In this document: in pieces, positions 42,220 to 51,044 of the stretch
Position numbering within the stretch: position 1 is the first letter of the stretch
How the letters are laid out: every line of letters begins with the position of its first letter
Origin: Sphingomonas taxi
Lineage (GTDB): Bacteria; Pseudomonadota; Alphaproteobacteria; Sphingomonadales; Sphingomonadaceae
Assembly: GCA_003243195.1 (NCBI GenBank)
Contig: QFQI01000004.1
Coordinates: forward strand, 62,001 to 126,000
Direction of reading: 5' to 3'
DNA length: 64,000 nucleotides
Position numbers and translations under genes: made by a program
The notes under the pieces: generated by a model
Told to the model about the DNA's origin: nothing
The model's input: only the letters and a program-made list of their open reading frames with translations
The model's database searches: none

Positions 42220-43590
42220 ATGGCCACGTCCTGGGCCCCGCACAGCTGGACCAATGCCGAAGCACGCCAGCTCCCCGTCTACCCTGACGCCACCGCGCTG
42301 GACGACGCGACGCGCCGCCTGTCGAGCTTTCCCCCGCTGGTCTTTGCGGGAGAGGCGCGCAACCTGACCGCCGATCTGGCGAAGGTGGCGGAAGGCAAGG
42401 CGTTCCTGCTACAGGGCGGTGATTGCGCGGAGAGCTTCGCCGAATTCCATCCCAACAACATCCGCGACACCTTCCGCGTCATCCTGCAGATGGCGGTCGT
42501 GCTGACCTATGCGTCGAAGCTGCCGGTGGTGAAGGTCGGGCGCATGGCGGGGCAGTTCGCCAAGCCGCGCTCCGCGGATACCGAGGTGATCGACGGCGTC
42601 GAGCTGCCCAGCTACCGCGGCGACAACATCAACGACATCGCCTTCACGCCCGCGTCGCGCATCCCGGACCCGGAACGGATGGTCCGCGCCTATTCGCAGG
42701 CGGCGGCGACGCTGAACCTCCTGCGCGCGTTCGCGCAGGGCGGCTATGCGAACCTGCACCAGGTGCACCGCTGGACGCACGATTTCATGGGCCGCAGCCC
42801 GTGGGCGAAGAAATATGCCGAGACGGCCGACCGCATCGGCGAGGCGCTGGACTTCATGGAGGCGTGCGGGATCAGCCCCGACACCGTCCCGCAATTGTCG
42901 CAGACCACCTTCTACACCAGCCACGAAGCGCTGCTGCTGCCGTTCGAGCAGGCGCTGACCCGGCAGGATTCGCTGACCGGCGACTGGTACGACACCTCCG
43001 CGCATTTCCTGTGGATTGGCGACCGCACGCGGTTCGAGGGATCGTCGCACGTCGAGTTCCTGCGCGGGATCGGCAACCCGATCGGCGTGAAATGCGGGCC
43101 GTCGCTGGAGCCGGACGCGCTGCTGCGAATGCTCGACACGCTGAATCCGGCGCGGACGCCCGGCCGCATGACGCTCATCACCCGCTACGGCTATGACAAG
43201 ATCGAGGCGCACCTGCCCAAGCTGGTGCGCGCGGTGACACGCGCCGGGCATCCGGTGGTGTGGAGCTGCGATCCGATGCACGGCAATACCGTAAAGGCGG
43301 CGACCGGCTACAAGACGCGGCCGTTCGACCGCATCCTGTCGGAAGTGCGTGGCTTCTTCGCGGTCCACCGCGCTGAAGGAACGCACGCCGGCGGCATCCA
43401 TGCCGAGATGACCGGGCAGGACGTGACCGAATGCACCGGCGGCGCGATCGACGTGACCGAGCAGAGCCTCGCCGATCGTTACCACACGCATTGCGACCCG
43501 CGCCTGAACGCCGGGCAGAGCCTGGAGCTGGCGTTCCTACTTGCCGAGATGCTCAACACCGAAATGGCGGAGCGTCGGAAGGCGGCGTGA
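42220..43590 (+). CDS. aroG: 3-deoxy-7-phosphoheptulonate synthase, class II
   Basis: 456-residue type II (plant-like) DAHP synthase, the first step of the shikimate pathway, condensing phosphoenolpyruvate and erythrose 4-phosphate. Characteristic segments: FLLQGGDCAESF, KVGRMAGQFAKPRS, SYRGDNIN, NLLRAFAQGGYANLH, THFLWIGDRTR-like (here AHFLWIGDRTR), PIGVKCGPS and SCDPMHGNT. ATG 42220 is preceded by GGAAGGAAG; a longer frame from 42163 lacks a comparable site. A tRNA-Glu promoter starts 42 bases after the stop. Confidence 0.96.
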   Translation: MATSWAPHSWTNAEARQLPVYPDATALDDATRRLSSFPPLVFAGEARNLTADLAKVAEGKAFLLQGGDCAESFAEFHPNNIRDTFRVILQMAVVLTYASKLPVVKVGRMAGQFAKPRSADTEVIDGVELPSYRGDNINDIAFTPASRIPDPERMVRAYSQAAATLNLLRAFAQGGYANLHQVHRWTHDFMGRSPWAKKYAETADRIGEALDFMEACGISPDTVPQLSQTTFYTSHEALLLPFEQALTRQDSLTGDWYDTSAHFLWIGDRTRFEGSSHVEFLRGIGNPIGVKCGPSLEPDALLRMLDTLNPARTPGRMTLITRYGYDKIEAHLPKLVRAVTRAGHPVVWSCDPMHGNTVKAATGYKTRPFDRILSEVRGFFAVHRAEGTHAGGIHAEMTGQDVTECTGGAIDVTEQSLADRYHTHCDPRLNAGQSLELAFLLAEMLNTEMAERRKAA

Positions 43591-43631
43591 GGGGCGGCGC
43601 GGCGAAACCCGGCAAGCGTCGATAAAGGCGC

Positions 43632-43660
43632 TTGACGGCCGCGCCGCCGCCACCTAACAG
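43632..43660 (+). promoter_or_regulatory. tRNA-Glu promoter
   Basis: TTGACG at 43632-43637, a 17-base spacer and TAACAG at 43655-43660, 19 bases before the tRNA. The spacer contains one arm of an 11-base inverted repeat (GGCGGCGCGGC at 43593-43603, GCCGCGCCGCC at 43638-43648) that may form a terminator-like hairpin for aroG. Confidence 0.55.
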
Positions 43661-43679
43661 CGCGCCTCACACCGCGCAC

Positions 43680-43754
43680 GGCCCCTTCGTCTAGCGGTTA
43701 GGACGTCGCCCTCTCACGGCGAAAACACGAGTTCGATTCTCGTAGGGGTCACCA
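43680..43754 (+). tRNA. tRNA-Glu (CTC)
   Basis: A complete cloverleaf: acceptor GGCCCCT pairs with AGGGGTC (one G-T), D-stem GTC/GAC, anticodon stem TCGCC/GGCGA with loop CTCTCAC and anticodon CTC at 43713-43715, T-arm ACGAG-TTCGATT-CTCGT. The terminal CCA (43752-43754) is encoded. It reads GAG codons. Confidence 0.96.
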
Positions 43755-43931
43755 CGCAGCGGAGCTGGTATGGCTTGGGTGCCAGTCACCACAGATGCCG
43801 CATCAGGGTATACTCCCGACCGTATCCGGCATGCCCCGATAGTGGCCGCCGCCGGGCCGCTTCCTCGCTTTCCGACATCTCCCGCATCTGACATGGCGAC
43901 AAAGCGCGCCGTGTTTGCGTAAGGTCGGCAC

Positions 43932-45713
43932 ATGGCGATCGGACTGCACAACGAAGGCTTCTCTGACGCGCTGGTGGTGCTGGGCGCCGCCGGGCTGGTT
44001 ATTCCGGCGTTCGCGCGTTTCCGCATCACGCCGGTGATCGGCTTCATCCTGGTCGGCGCGCTGGTCGGCCCGGCAGGGTTCGGCTCGCTCGTGCCGCAGG
44101 CGCCGTGGCTATATTATTTCACGATCTCGGATCCCGAATCGATCGCGCCCTTCGCCGAGTTCGGCATCGTGCTGCTGTTGTTCTCGATCGGCCTGGAGCT
44201 GTCGTTCCGCCGCCTGTGGGCGATGCGGCGGCTGGTGTTCGGCACCGGGCCGGCGGCGCTGCTCGGCTGTGCGGCGCTGGTCGGCGTCGCGCTGCACCTG
44301 ATCGGGCAGAGCTGGGGCGGCGCGGCGGGGCTTGGGCTGGCGCTGGCGCTGTCCTCCACCGCGCTGGTGCTGCCGCTGGTCGGTACGGTCAGCCCCGTCG
44401 GGCGCGGCGCGTTCGCGATCCTGCTGTTCCAGGATCTGGCGCTGGTGCCGATCATCTTCGCGCTGGGCGCGATGGCGCCGACCGCCAGCGACGATGGCTG
44501 GGTGGGGATCGCGGGGGTGGCGCTGCGCGGCGGGCTGACCGTGGTCGCGATGTACGGCGCCGGGCGGCTCGTCCTGCCGCGCCTGTTCGCGCAGGCGGCG
44601 CGCACGAAGAGCCCCGAGCTGTTCCTGGCCGCCTCGCTGCTGGTGGTGATCGTCGCCAGCGTCGCGACCACCGCGGCGGGGCTGTCGCCGATCGTCGGCG
44701 CCCTGCTGGCCGGGCTGCTGATCGCCGAAACCGAATATCATACCGAGGTCGAGGTGATGACCGCGCCGTTCAAGGGGCTGGCGCTGGGCGTGTTCCTCAT
44801 CACCGTCGGCATGAGCCTGGACCTGTCGGCGATCCTGGCGAACTGGGCGTCGCTGCTCGCCGCGGTGCTGGGAGTGGTCGCGGCGAAGACGCTGGTGACC
44901 TACCTGCTGCTGCGCGTCGCGCATGCGCGCCCCGGGATCGCTGCGGAAACCGGCCTGCTGATGGGCAGCCCGTCGGAAACGACGCTGATCGTGCTGGCGA
45001 CCGCCGCGCAGGCGCAGCTCATCACGCCGAGCACCGCCACCTTCTGGCAGACGGTGACCGCGATCGGGCTGACCATCACCCCGCTGCTGGCGCTGCTGGG
45101 CGGCGTGATCTCGCGGCGGATCGAGGGGGGCGACAGCCCGCCGCCGGACGCGCTCGACCATGCCGAGGGCAAGCGCGCGGTGGTGTTCGGCTTCGGCCGC
45201 GTCGGGCGGCTGGTGGCGGACATGCTCGCGCGGCACGACCAGGCCTATGTCGCGGTGGAGGCGGATATCGACGCGGTGACGCGCGCGCGCGCCGCGGGTT
45301 ATCCGGTGCTGTTCGGCGACGTGGCGCGCGGTGAGCTGATCGAGCGGCTCGACCTCGCCAACGCGCGCGCGCTGATCCTGACCATGGACGAGCCGGTGCT
45401 GACCGTGCGGCTGACCAAGCGGCTGCGCGCCGCCTTCCCCGCGCTGCCGATCATCGCGCGCGCGCGCGACACGGTGCACGCCGCCGAACTCTACAAGGCC
45501 GGCGTCACCGATGCGGTGCCGGAAACGCTGGAAAGCTCGCTGCAATTGTCGGAGGCGGTGCTGGTCGACCTGGGCGTGGCGATGGGGCCGGTGATCGCGT
45601 CGATTCATGACAAGCGCGAGGAATTGCGCCAGACCATCCGCCGCACGGCGATGCTGGACCGCGAGCCGCGCATCCGCCGCATCCGCCGCACCGACGAGAT
45701 CCGCCCGGCATGA
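43932..45713 (+). CDS. Kef-type K+/H+ antiporter (CPA2) with RCK domain
   Basis: 593 residues. An N-terminal monovalent cation:proton antiporter domain with about 12 helices (10-385) includes LLLFSIGLELSFRRLW and LALALSSTALVLPL. A TrkA-N/RCK Rossmann domain follows (about 410-530), with VVFGFGRVGRLVADML as the nucleotide-binding motif. Architecture is that of glutathione-regulated or ligand-gated potassium efflux proteins (KefB/KefC, YbaL). The ancillary KefF/KefG subunit is not seen. It lies 177 bases after tRNA-Glu, a gap in which I see no gene. Confidence 0.93.
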   Translation: MAIGLHNEGFSDALVVLGAAGLVIPAFARFRITPVIGFILVGALVGPAGFGSLVPQAPWLYYFTISDPESIAPFAEFGIVLLLFSIGLELSFRRLWAMRRLVFGTGPAALLGCAALVGVALHLIGQSWGGAAGLGLALALSSTALVLPLVGTVSPVGRGAFAILLFQDLALVPIIFALGAMAPTASDDGWVGIAGVALRGGLTVVAMYGAGRLVLPRLFAQAARTKSPELFLAASLLVVIVASVATTAAGLSPIVGALLAGLLIAETEYHTEVEVMTAPFKGLALGVFLITVGMSLDLSAILANWASLLAAVLGVVAAKTLVTYLLLRVAHARPGIAAETGLLMGSPSETTLIVLATAAQAQLITPSTATFWQTVTAIGLTITPLLALLGGVISRRIEGGDSPPPDALDHAEGKRAVVFGFGRVGRLVADMLARHDQAYVAVEADIDAVTRARAAGYPVLFGDVARGELIERLDLANARALILTMDEPVLTVRLTKRLRAAFPALPIIARARDTVHAAELYKAGVTDAVPETLESSLQLSEAVLVDLGVAMGPVIASIHDKREELRQTIRRTAMLDREPRIRRIRRTDEIRPA

Positions 45714-45753
45714 GCCGCGATTTCGCCGCAAGTCGCCGCTAGCGGACGCCGTC

Positions 45754-46899
45754 ATGATGTCCGATCTGCGCGTCGCCTTCTTCAGCGGCAACTACAATTA
45801 CGTTCGCGACGGCGCGAACCAGGCCCAGAACCTGCTGGTCGGTTATCTGCTCGATCAGGGTGTGCAGGTGCGCGTCTATTCACCCACCACGCCGACCCCG
45901 GCGTTCGAGGCGCGCGGTACCGTGGTGGATGTGCCGGCGATCCCGATGCCGGGTGGGCGCGGCGAATACAAGCTGGGGCGCGGCCTGCCGGCGCGGCCAC
46001 GCCGCGACCTGGAGGCGTTCGCCCCGCATCTGGTGCACGTGTCCGCGCCGGAATTCCTCGGTCACGCGGCGGTGACCTGGGCGCGAGCGCATGGCGTGCC
46101 GGTGGTGTCGGCGGTGCACACGCGGTTCGAGACCTATTTTCAATATTACGGGCTGTCGCTGGTCCAGCCGCTCATCAAGCGCATCCTGCGCCGCTTCTAC
46201 GACCGCGCCGACCGCGTGCTGGTGCCGACCCCGTCCATGGCGGACGTGGTGCGCGAGCTGGGGGTGACGACGCCGGTGTCGCTGTGGTCGCGCGGCGTGA
46301 ACCATCGTCGCTTCCACCCCGATGCGCGCAGCCTGGCATGGCGGCGGTCGCTGGGCATCGGCGATGACGAGGTGGCGATCGGCTTCCTGGGGCGGCTGGT
46401 GCTGGAAAAGGGGCTGGGTGTTTTCGCGGAGGTGCTGGCGCGACTCGACGCGATGGGCGTGGCGCACCGCGTGCTGGTGATCGGCAAGGGGCCGGCGCGC
46501 GACTGGTTCGCGCAGCGCGTGCCGGCGGCGGCGTTCGCGGGCTTCCAGAGCGGCGACGATCTGGGTCGCGCGGTCGCGTCGCTGGACGTGCTGTTCAACC
46601 CCAGCGTGACCGAGACCTGGGGACAGGTGACGTCGGAGGCGATGGCGGCCGGCGTGCCGGTGGTCGCGGCACACGCGACGGGGGCGATGGACCTGCTGGA
46701 GGACGGGCGCACGGGCTTCCTGGTGCCGCCGACCGACGTCGATCGCTACGCCGCCGTCATCGCGCGGCTGGCCGGGGATGCGGCGCTGCGCGCGGCGATG
46801 GGGCATGCGGCGCATGTGCGCGCGCAGGACTTTCGCTGGGACACGGCCAATGCGGCGGTGCTGCAGGCGTATCGCGAGGTGCTCGCCGCCAGAAGGTAA
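45754..46899 (+). CDS. Glycosyltransferase family 4 protein
   Basis: 381-residue GT-B glycosyltransferase. The N-domain starts with LRVAFFSGNYNYVRDGANQ; the C-domain includes GFLGRLVLEKGLGVFAEVL (conserved Arg/Lys) and the nucleotide-sugar EX7E-like motif around PSVTETWGQVTSEAMAAGVPVVA. Relatives act as mannosyl- or glucosyltransferases on glycolipids or modify sphingolipid and phosphatidylinositol head groups; the acceptor is unknown. The start is ATG 45754 or 45757. It follows the antiporter by 40 bases and converges on the DUF2218 gene. Confidence 0.9.
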   Translation: MMSDLRVAFFSGNYNYVRDGANQAQNLLVGYLLDQGVQVRVYSPTTPTPAFEARGTVVDVPAIPMPGGRGEYKLGRGLPARPRRDLEAFAPHLVHVSAPEFLGHAAVTWARAHGVPVVSAVHTRFETYFQYYGLSLVQPLIKRILRRFYDRADRVLVPTPSMADVVRELGVTTPVSLWSRGVNHRRFHPDARSLAWRRSLGIGDDEVAIGFLGRLVLEKGLGVFAEVLARLDAMGVAHRVLVIGKGPARDWFAQRVPAAAFAGFQSGDDLGRAVASLDVLFNPSVTETWGQVTSEAMAAGVPVVAAHATGAMDLLEDGRTGFLVPPTDVDRYAAVIARLAGDAALRAAMGHAAHVRAQDFRWDTANAAVLQAYREVLAARR

Positions 46900-46991
46900 A
46901 TGGGTCACGCGCAAACGCGGAGATGGCGCGGTTCCGGCGTTCGGAACATCCGATCACCGGAGAGCGCCCGCCGCGCCCGCGCGTGCCGCTG

Positions 46992-47285
46992 CTACTCGAC
47001 CTCGCGCCAGTCGAAGGTGAGCGGCGCCTCGCGGAACGCGAAACGGTCGAGGTGGCTCGACACCACCTCGCGCATCCGCGCCACGTCGCCATCGGGCGGC
47101 ACCGACAGGCGAACGTCGAGCGTTTCGCTGTCCGCCCGCATGTCCAGCGTCGCGCCGCTTGGGAACGTGATGGTGCCCTCCTGCTCGGAGAAGGACACCT
47201 CCATCTTGTGGCTCCAGTGCTTGGCAAGTTGCTGGAGATAACGGCTGGCCGAATGCGTCGGCACGCGCGCGACCGAGACGCTCAT
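46992..47285 (-). CDS. DUF2218 domain protein
   Basis: 97 residues matching the DUF2218 pattern: ARVPTHSASRYLQQLAKHWSHK, then a beta-rich half with LDMRADSETLDVRLSV and the C-terminal HLDRFAFREAPLTFDW. Function unknown; members are often next to siderophore-interacting proteins or PadR regulators, as here. Its ATG overlaps the padR stop by 4 bases, so it is the second cistron of the padR operon. Confidence 0.9.
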   Translation of the reverse strand: MSVSVARVPTHSASRYLQQLAKHWSHKMEVSFSEQEGTITFPSGATLDMRADSETLDVRLSVPPDGDVARMREVVSSHLDRFAFREAPLTFDWREVE

Positions 47286-47908
47286 TTCACGCGCTCGATC
47301 TTCTGGGTCAGCTCGTCGATCAGCCCGGCGATGTCATGCAGCGCATCGCTGGACAGGTCACCGCGCCCGACGCGATGCCGCACGGCATGGTGCAGGTTGC
47401 CGATCGCGCGGCGCACCGGCGCCTCGTCGCCGCGTGCCGGGCCATGGCCCAGCGCCGTCAGTCGCGCGATCAGTGCCTCGACCTGCTCGGCATTTTCCGC
47501 CAGATGCGTGCGACCGCCGGCCGTGACCGCGAAACGCTTGCGCGCGCCCTCGCTGGCCTGCTCCTCGATCAGCTCCATCTCGCCGAGCATCGTGAGGCCG
47601 GGATAGACGACCCCCGGGCTGGGCGCATAGGCGCCGCCGCTCAGTTCCTCGATTGCGCGGATCAGCTCATAGCCGTGGCGCGGTTCGTCCGCGATCAGCT
47701 TCAACAGCACCAGCCGCAGCTCGCCGCCGTCGAACATCCGCCGCGCGCGTCCGCCGCGCCCGTCCTGGCCGGCGTCGAAGGAGAAGCCGAACCGCCCGCG
47801 GCCCCATCCGCCGGCCATTCGGCCACCGCCCATGCGTTCGCGTCCACCTCGGTCGTGACCGCCTCGTTCATGGCCGCAACCGCGGCCGTGCAGGTGAAAA
47901 TGCATCAT
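47282..47908 (-). CDS. PadR-family transcriptional regulator
   Basis: 208 residues. The N-terminal 45 residues are rich in His, Gly and Arg (MMHFHLHGRGCGHERGGH), a possible metal-binding tail. The PadR winged-helix domain (about 55-130) reads LVLLKLIADEPRHGYELIRAIEEL ... SPGVVYPGLTMLGEM; a C-terminal dimerisation helix follows. ATG 47908 is chosen over 47920 because AAAGGAA lies 3 to 4 bases before it, while the earlier ATG has no ribosome binding site. Direct repeats upstream suggest autorepression. Operon with DUF2218. Confidence 0.9.
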   Translation of the reverse strand: MMHFHLHGRGCGHERGGHDRGGRERMGGGRMAGGWGRGRFGFSFDAGQDGRGGRARRMFDGGELRLVLLKLIADEPRHGYELIRAIEELSGGAYAPSPGVVYPGLTMLGEMELIEEQASEGARKRFAVTAGGRTHLAENAEQVEALIARLTALGHGPARGDEAPVRRAIGNLHHAVRHRVGRGDLSSDALHDIAGLIDELTQKIERVK

Positions 47909-47927
47909 CGTTCCTTTCATGATGCGC

Positions 47928-47974
47928 TCAAGATATATCGTTAGGCAGCGAGCGCAAGATCATTCAAGATATAT
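47928..47974. repeat. Direct repeats TCAAGATATAT in the padR upstream region
   Basis: TCAAGATATAT occurs at 47928-47938 and again at 47964-47974, 36 bases apart start to start; a partial GCAAGATCA lies between. The sequence is AT-rich in a GC-rich region, located 20 bases upstream of padR and 50 upstream of rarA. Likely operator for PadR. Confidence 0.6.
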
Positions 47975-48023
47975 TTTCGTAGCGCCCTGACGAACGGCGT
48001 TTTCGCGCCTACATTGCGCACCT

Positions 48024-49346
48024 ATGGCAGACCTGTTCGCCGGGCTGGAACCCGCCGCCGTCCCCTCCCCGACCCCGCCAGAGGATGCGCCGCTCGCCGA
48101 TCGGCTCCGCCCCCGCACGTTGCAGGAGGTCGTCGGACAGGAGCATGTCACCGGGACGACGGGCGCGATCGGGCGCATGGTCGCCGCGGGCCGGCTGTCC
48201 TCGCTGATCCTGTGGGGACCGCCCGGTACGGGCAAGACGACGATCGCACGGCTGCTGGCAGACGCGGTGGCGCTGCGTTTCGTGTCGATCTCGGCGGTGT
48301 TCTCCGGCGTGGCGGATCTGAAGAAGGCGTTCGCCGAGGCGCGCGACCATGCGCGCCTCGGCAGGCGCACGCTATTGTTCGTGGATGAGATCCACCGCTT
48401 CAACCGCGCGCAGCAGGACGGCTTCCTTCCCTTCGTCGAGGACGGCACCGTCACGCTGGTCGGCGCCACGACGGAAAATCCGTCCTTCGAGTTGAACGCC
48501 GCGTTGCTCAGCCGCGCGCAGGTGCTGATCCTGCATCGCCTCGATCCGGCAGCGCTGGCGCAGTTGATCGCGCGTGCGGAGGCGGAGGTCGGCCGCGCGC
48601 TGCCGCTGACCGATGCGGCACGTGACGCGCTGGTGGCGAGCGCGGACGGCGACGGGCGGTTCCTGCTCAACCAGGTGGAGACATTGTTCTCGGTTGATCT
48701 GAGCGAACCGCTCGACTCCGCTGGTTTGTCCGGTTTTCTGCAACGCCGCGTCGCGGTGTACGACAAGGATCGCGAGGGACATCACAACCTCATCAGCGCG
48801 CTGCACAAGTCGATCCGCGGATCGGATCCGCAGGCGGCGCTCTACTATCTGGCGCGGATGCTGACCGCCGGCGAGGAGCCGCTGTACGTGTTGCGTCGCC
48901 TCACCCGCGCTGCCGTGGAGGACATCGGCCTCGCCGATCCGCAGGCGCTGGTGCAATGTATCGCGGCCAAGGACGCCTATGAGTTCCTCGGCAGCCCGGA
49001 GGGTGAACTGGCGATCGCGCAGGCGTGCCTGTACCTCGCCACCGCTCCCAAATCGAACGCCGCCTATACCGCGCAGAAGCAGGCGTGGCGGGTCGCGAGG
49101 GAAACGGGATCGCTGATGCCGCCCGCGCACATCCTGAACGCACCCACCCGGCTGATGAAACAGATCGGCTATGGCGCGAACTACGCCTACGATCATGATG
49201 AGAAGGATGGATTTTCCGGCGCGAACTACTGGCCCGACGAGCTGCCGCCGCAGCGCTTCTACACGCCGACGGACCGCGGGTTCGAGAAGCGCGTTGCCGA
49301 ACGCCTCGCTTGGTGGGATGAACGCCGCCATGCGTCCGCCGATTAG
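48024..49346 (+). CDS. rarA: Replication-associated recombination protein RarA (MgsA)
   Basis: 440-residue AAA+ ATPase of the RarA/WRNIP1 family that acts at stalled replication forks. Walker A GPPGTGKT at 65-72, Walker B with D121-E122 in LFVDEIHRF, and the Sensor 1 region GATTENPSF are visible; the C-terminal tetramerisation domain contains DPQAALYYLARML and ANYAYDHDEKDGFSGANYWPDEL. Its 3' end overlaps the serine hydrolase gene by 29 bases. Confidence 0.96.
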   Translation: MADLFAGLEPAAVPSPTPPEDAPLADRLRPRTLQEVVGQEHVTGTTGAIGRMVAAGRLSSLILWGPPGTGKTTIARLLADAVALRFVSISAVFSGVADLKKAFAEARDHARLGRRTLLFVDEIHRFNRAQQDGFLPFVEDGTVTLVGATTENPSFELNAALLSRAQVLILHRLDPAALAQLIARAEAEVGRALPLTDAARDALVASADGDGRFLLNQVETLFSVDLSEPLDSAGLSGFLQRRVAVYDKDREGHHNLISALHKSIRGSDPQAALYYLARMLTAGEEPLYVLRRLTRAAVEDIGLADPQALVQCIAAKDAYEFLGSPEGELAIAQACLYLATAPKSNAAYTAQKQAWRVARETGSLMPPAHILNAPTRLMKQIGYGANYAYDHDEKDGFSGANYWPDELPPQRFYTPTDRGFEKRVAERLAWWDERRHASAD

Positions 49347-50700
49347 CCTTGCCGCCGTCCTTCTGCTGTCCACGCCCGCGCTGGCGCAATCGCCGCAATC
49401 GGTGCGCGCCGACGATCGCGCCAGTTATGCGCGGGCGATCGCAGCGGGCTACAAGGCGGCGTTCCTGTGCGGCGGCATCTTCAATGCCGGGCGAAGCGAA
49501 CGGCAGGTGGAGGGGCTGGAGCTCAAAGGCATCTATCCCGAATATGACGAGATCGTGCCGACGCTGAGCGCGCGGGTCGATCGTCGCGCCGGCGCGGTGA
49601 CCGTCCCGTTCGACCGCAACCTGCCACCGCGTCGGGCGAGCTGGGTGCCGGGCAGCGGGTGCACCTTGGCCCCGATCGGCGCGGCGATTCCCGCCACGCC
49701 CGCCCGCGCCATCGCTCCCCCGCCCCCGGCCGGCGCCGACCCCCGACCCTGGCCGATGGGGGATGCCGGCATCGCGCCACGCCCGTCGGAGTCGTTGACG
49801 CGCGTGGTCGAGCGGGCGTTCGACGGGACGTATGGACGCGGCAGCGAGACACTGGGCATCGTGGTGCTGCGCGACGGGCGCGTCGTGGCCGAGCGTTATC
49901 GCGACGGCTTCGGTCCATTCGTGGCCAATCGCACCTGGTCGGTGGCCAAGAGCATAGCGGGCACGCTGGTCGGGATGAGCGAGGTGGACGTGCAGCGTCC
50001 CGCCGACATCCCGGAATGGCGGAGCCGCCAGGGCGCCGATCCACGCGCGCGCATCACGCTGAACCAGTTGCTGCGCATGTCATCCGGGCTGCACAGCGAC
50101 ACCGCCGGCAACCGCACCGATGCGATCTATTTCGGCGGCACCACCGTGACCGAGCAGGCGACGTCATGGCCGTTGTCCTCGCGTCCCGGCGAGCGGTTCC
50201 GCTATGCCAACAACGACATCCTGCTTGCCACCCGGTCGCTGCGCGCGTCGCTGGGGGAGGCGCGGTATCGCGCGCTGCCCGGCCGGCTGTTCGGCGCGCT
50301 GGGGATGCGCCACACCGTCGCGGAGAGCGACTGGCAGGGCAATTACATCCTGTCGAGCGCGGTATGGACCACGGCACGCGACCTCGCGCGGCTCGGGCAA
50401 TTCTGGTTGCAGGACGGCGTGTGGGAGGGGCGACAACTGCTGCCGGCGGGATGGATGCGCTACATGACCACGCCGTCCGGGCCGCAGCCGGATCGCAGCG
50501 AAGGCTATGGCGCGTCGATCTGGTTGTTCGGGGCGAATCAGGGGCTGCCGGCCGGCAGCTATTCCGCGCAGGGCAATCGCGGACAATATGTGATGGTGGT
50601 GCCCTCGCACCGGCTGGTGGTGGTGCGACGCGGCGAGGATCCCGGAGCGGCGCGTTTCGACGTGGCGCGCTTCACCGCCGACGTACTCGCCGCACCGTGA
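49318..50700 (+). CDS. Exported beta-lactamase-type serine hydrolase
   Basis: About 460 residues. A signal peptide (AAVLLLSTPALAQ) is followed by an unusual N-domain with cysteines at 51 and 115, a Pro-rich linker (125-150) and a class C beta-lactamase/penicillin-binding fold (160-460). The SxxK motif is S208-V-A-K211, YxN is Y296-A-N298, and the third box is replaced by HRLVV. Likely substrates are peptidoglycan peptides, D-amino esters or nylon-oligomer-like esters; a true lactamase is unlikely. ATG 49318 and ATG 49330 are both possible starts. It overlaps rarA and the MmcQ gene. Confidence 0.85.
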   Translation: MNAAMRPPISLAAVLLLSTPALAQSPQSVRADDRASYARAIAAGYKAAFLCGGIFNAGRSERQVEGLELKGIYPEYDEIVPTLSARVDRRAGAVTVPFDRNLPPRRASWVPGSGCTLAPIGAAIPATPARAIAPPPPAGADPRPWPMGDAGIAPRPSESLTRVVERAFDGTYGRGSETLGIVVLRDGRVVAERYRDGFGPFVANRTWSVAKSIAGTLVGMSEVDVQRPADIPEWRSRQGADPRARITLNQLLRMSSGLHSDTAGNRTDAIYFGGTTVTEQATSWPLSSRPGERFRYANNDILLATRSLRASLGEARYRALPGRLFGALGMRHTVAESDWQGNYILSSAVWTTARDLARLGQFWLQDGVWEGRQLLPAGWMRYMTTPSGPQPDRSEGYGASIWLFGANQGLPAGSYSAQGNRGQYVMVVPSHRLVVVRRGEDPGAARFDVARFTADVLAAP

Positions 50701-51044
50701 GGTTCGATTCGTGGGCGGACGTGGCGCGCCACGCACTGACGTTGCTCGCAACCGAGCCGTCCACCTCCTACGGCCAGCCCGCGATCAGGACGCGCGGCAA
50801 GCTGATCTGCTCCACCGGGCATGAGCCCGACAGCTTCCATGTCGCGGCAACGCACGAGGAGAAAGCGGTGTTGCTGGCCAGCGACCCGGCGACCTTCTGG
50901 CAGACGCCGCATTATGCGAATTGGCCGGGATTGCTGGTCCGCTATGGCAGCGGCGACCCGGAGCGGATCGCGATCGTGATCGCGCGCGCCTGGTGGGACC
51001 GGGCGACACAGGCGATGCGGAAACGCCATGGCCCCCGCCCCTGA
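50697..51044 (+). CDS. MmcQ/YjbR family protein
   Basis: 115 residues with the MmcQ/YjbR (CyaY-like) fold pattern: ALTLLATEPSTSYGQPAIRTRGKLI, LLASDPATFWQTPHYANWPGLLV and the conserved AWWDRATQ end. The family is described as double-wing DNA-binding-like, but its function is not firmly known. The GTG start at 50697 overlaps the stop of the serine hydrolase (GTGA), and its end overlaps the next gene by 17 bases. Confidence 0.85.
   Translation: MRFDSWADVARHALTLLATEPSTSYGQPAIRTRGKLICSTGHEPDSFHVAATHEEKAVLLASDPATFWQTPHYANWPGLLVRYGSGDPERIAIVIARAWWDRATQAMRKRHGPRP

Noticed and set aside
47282..47920. Earlier padR start at 47920
   Set aside because: The AAAGGAA ribosome binding site lies downstream of that ATG and upstream of ATG 47908.
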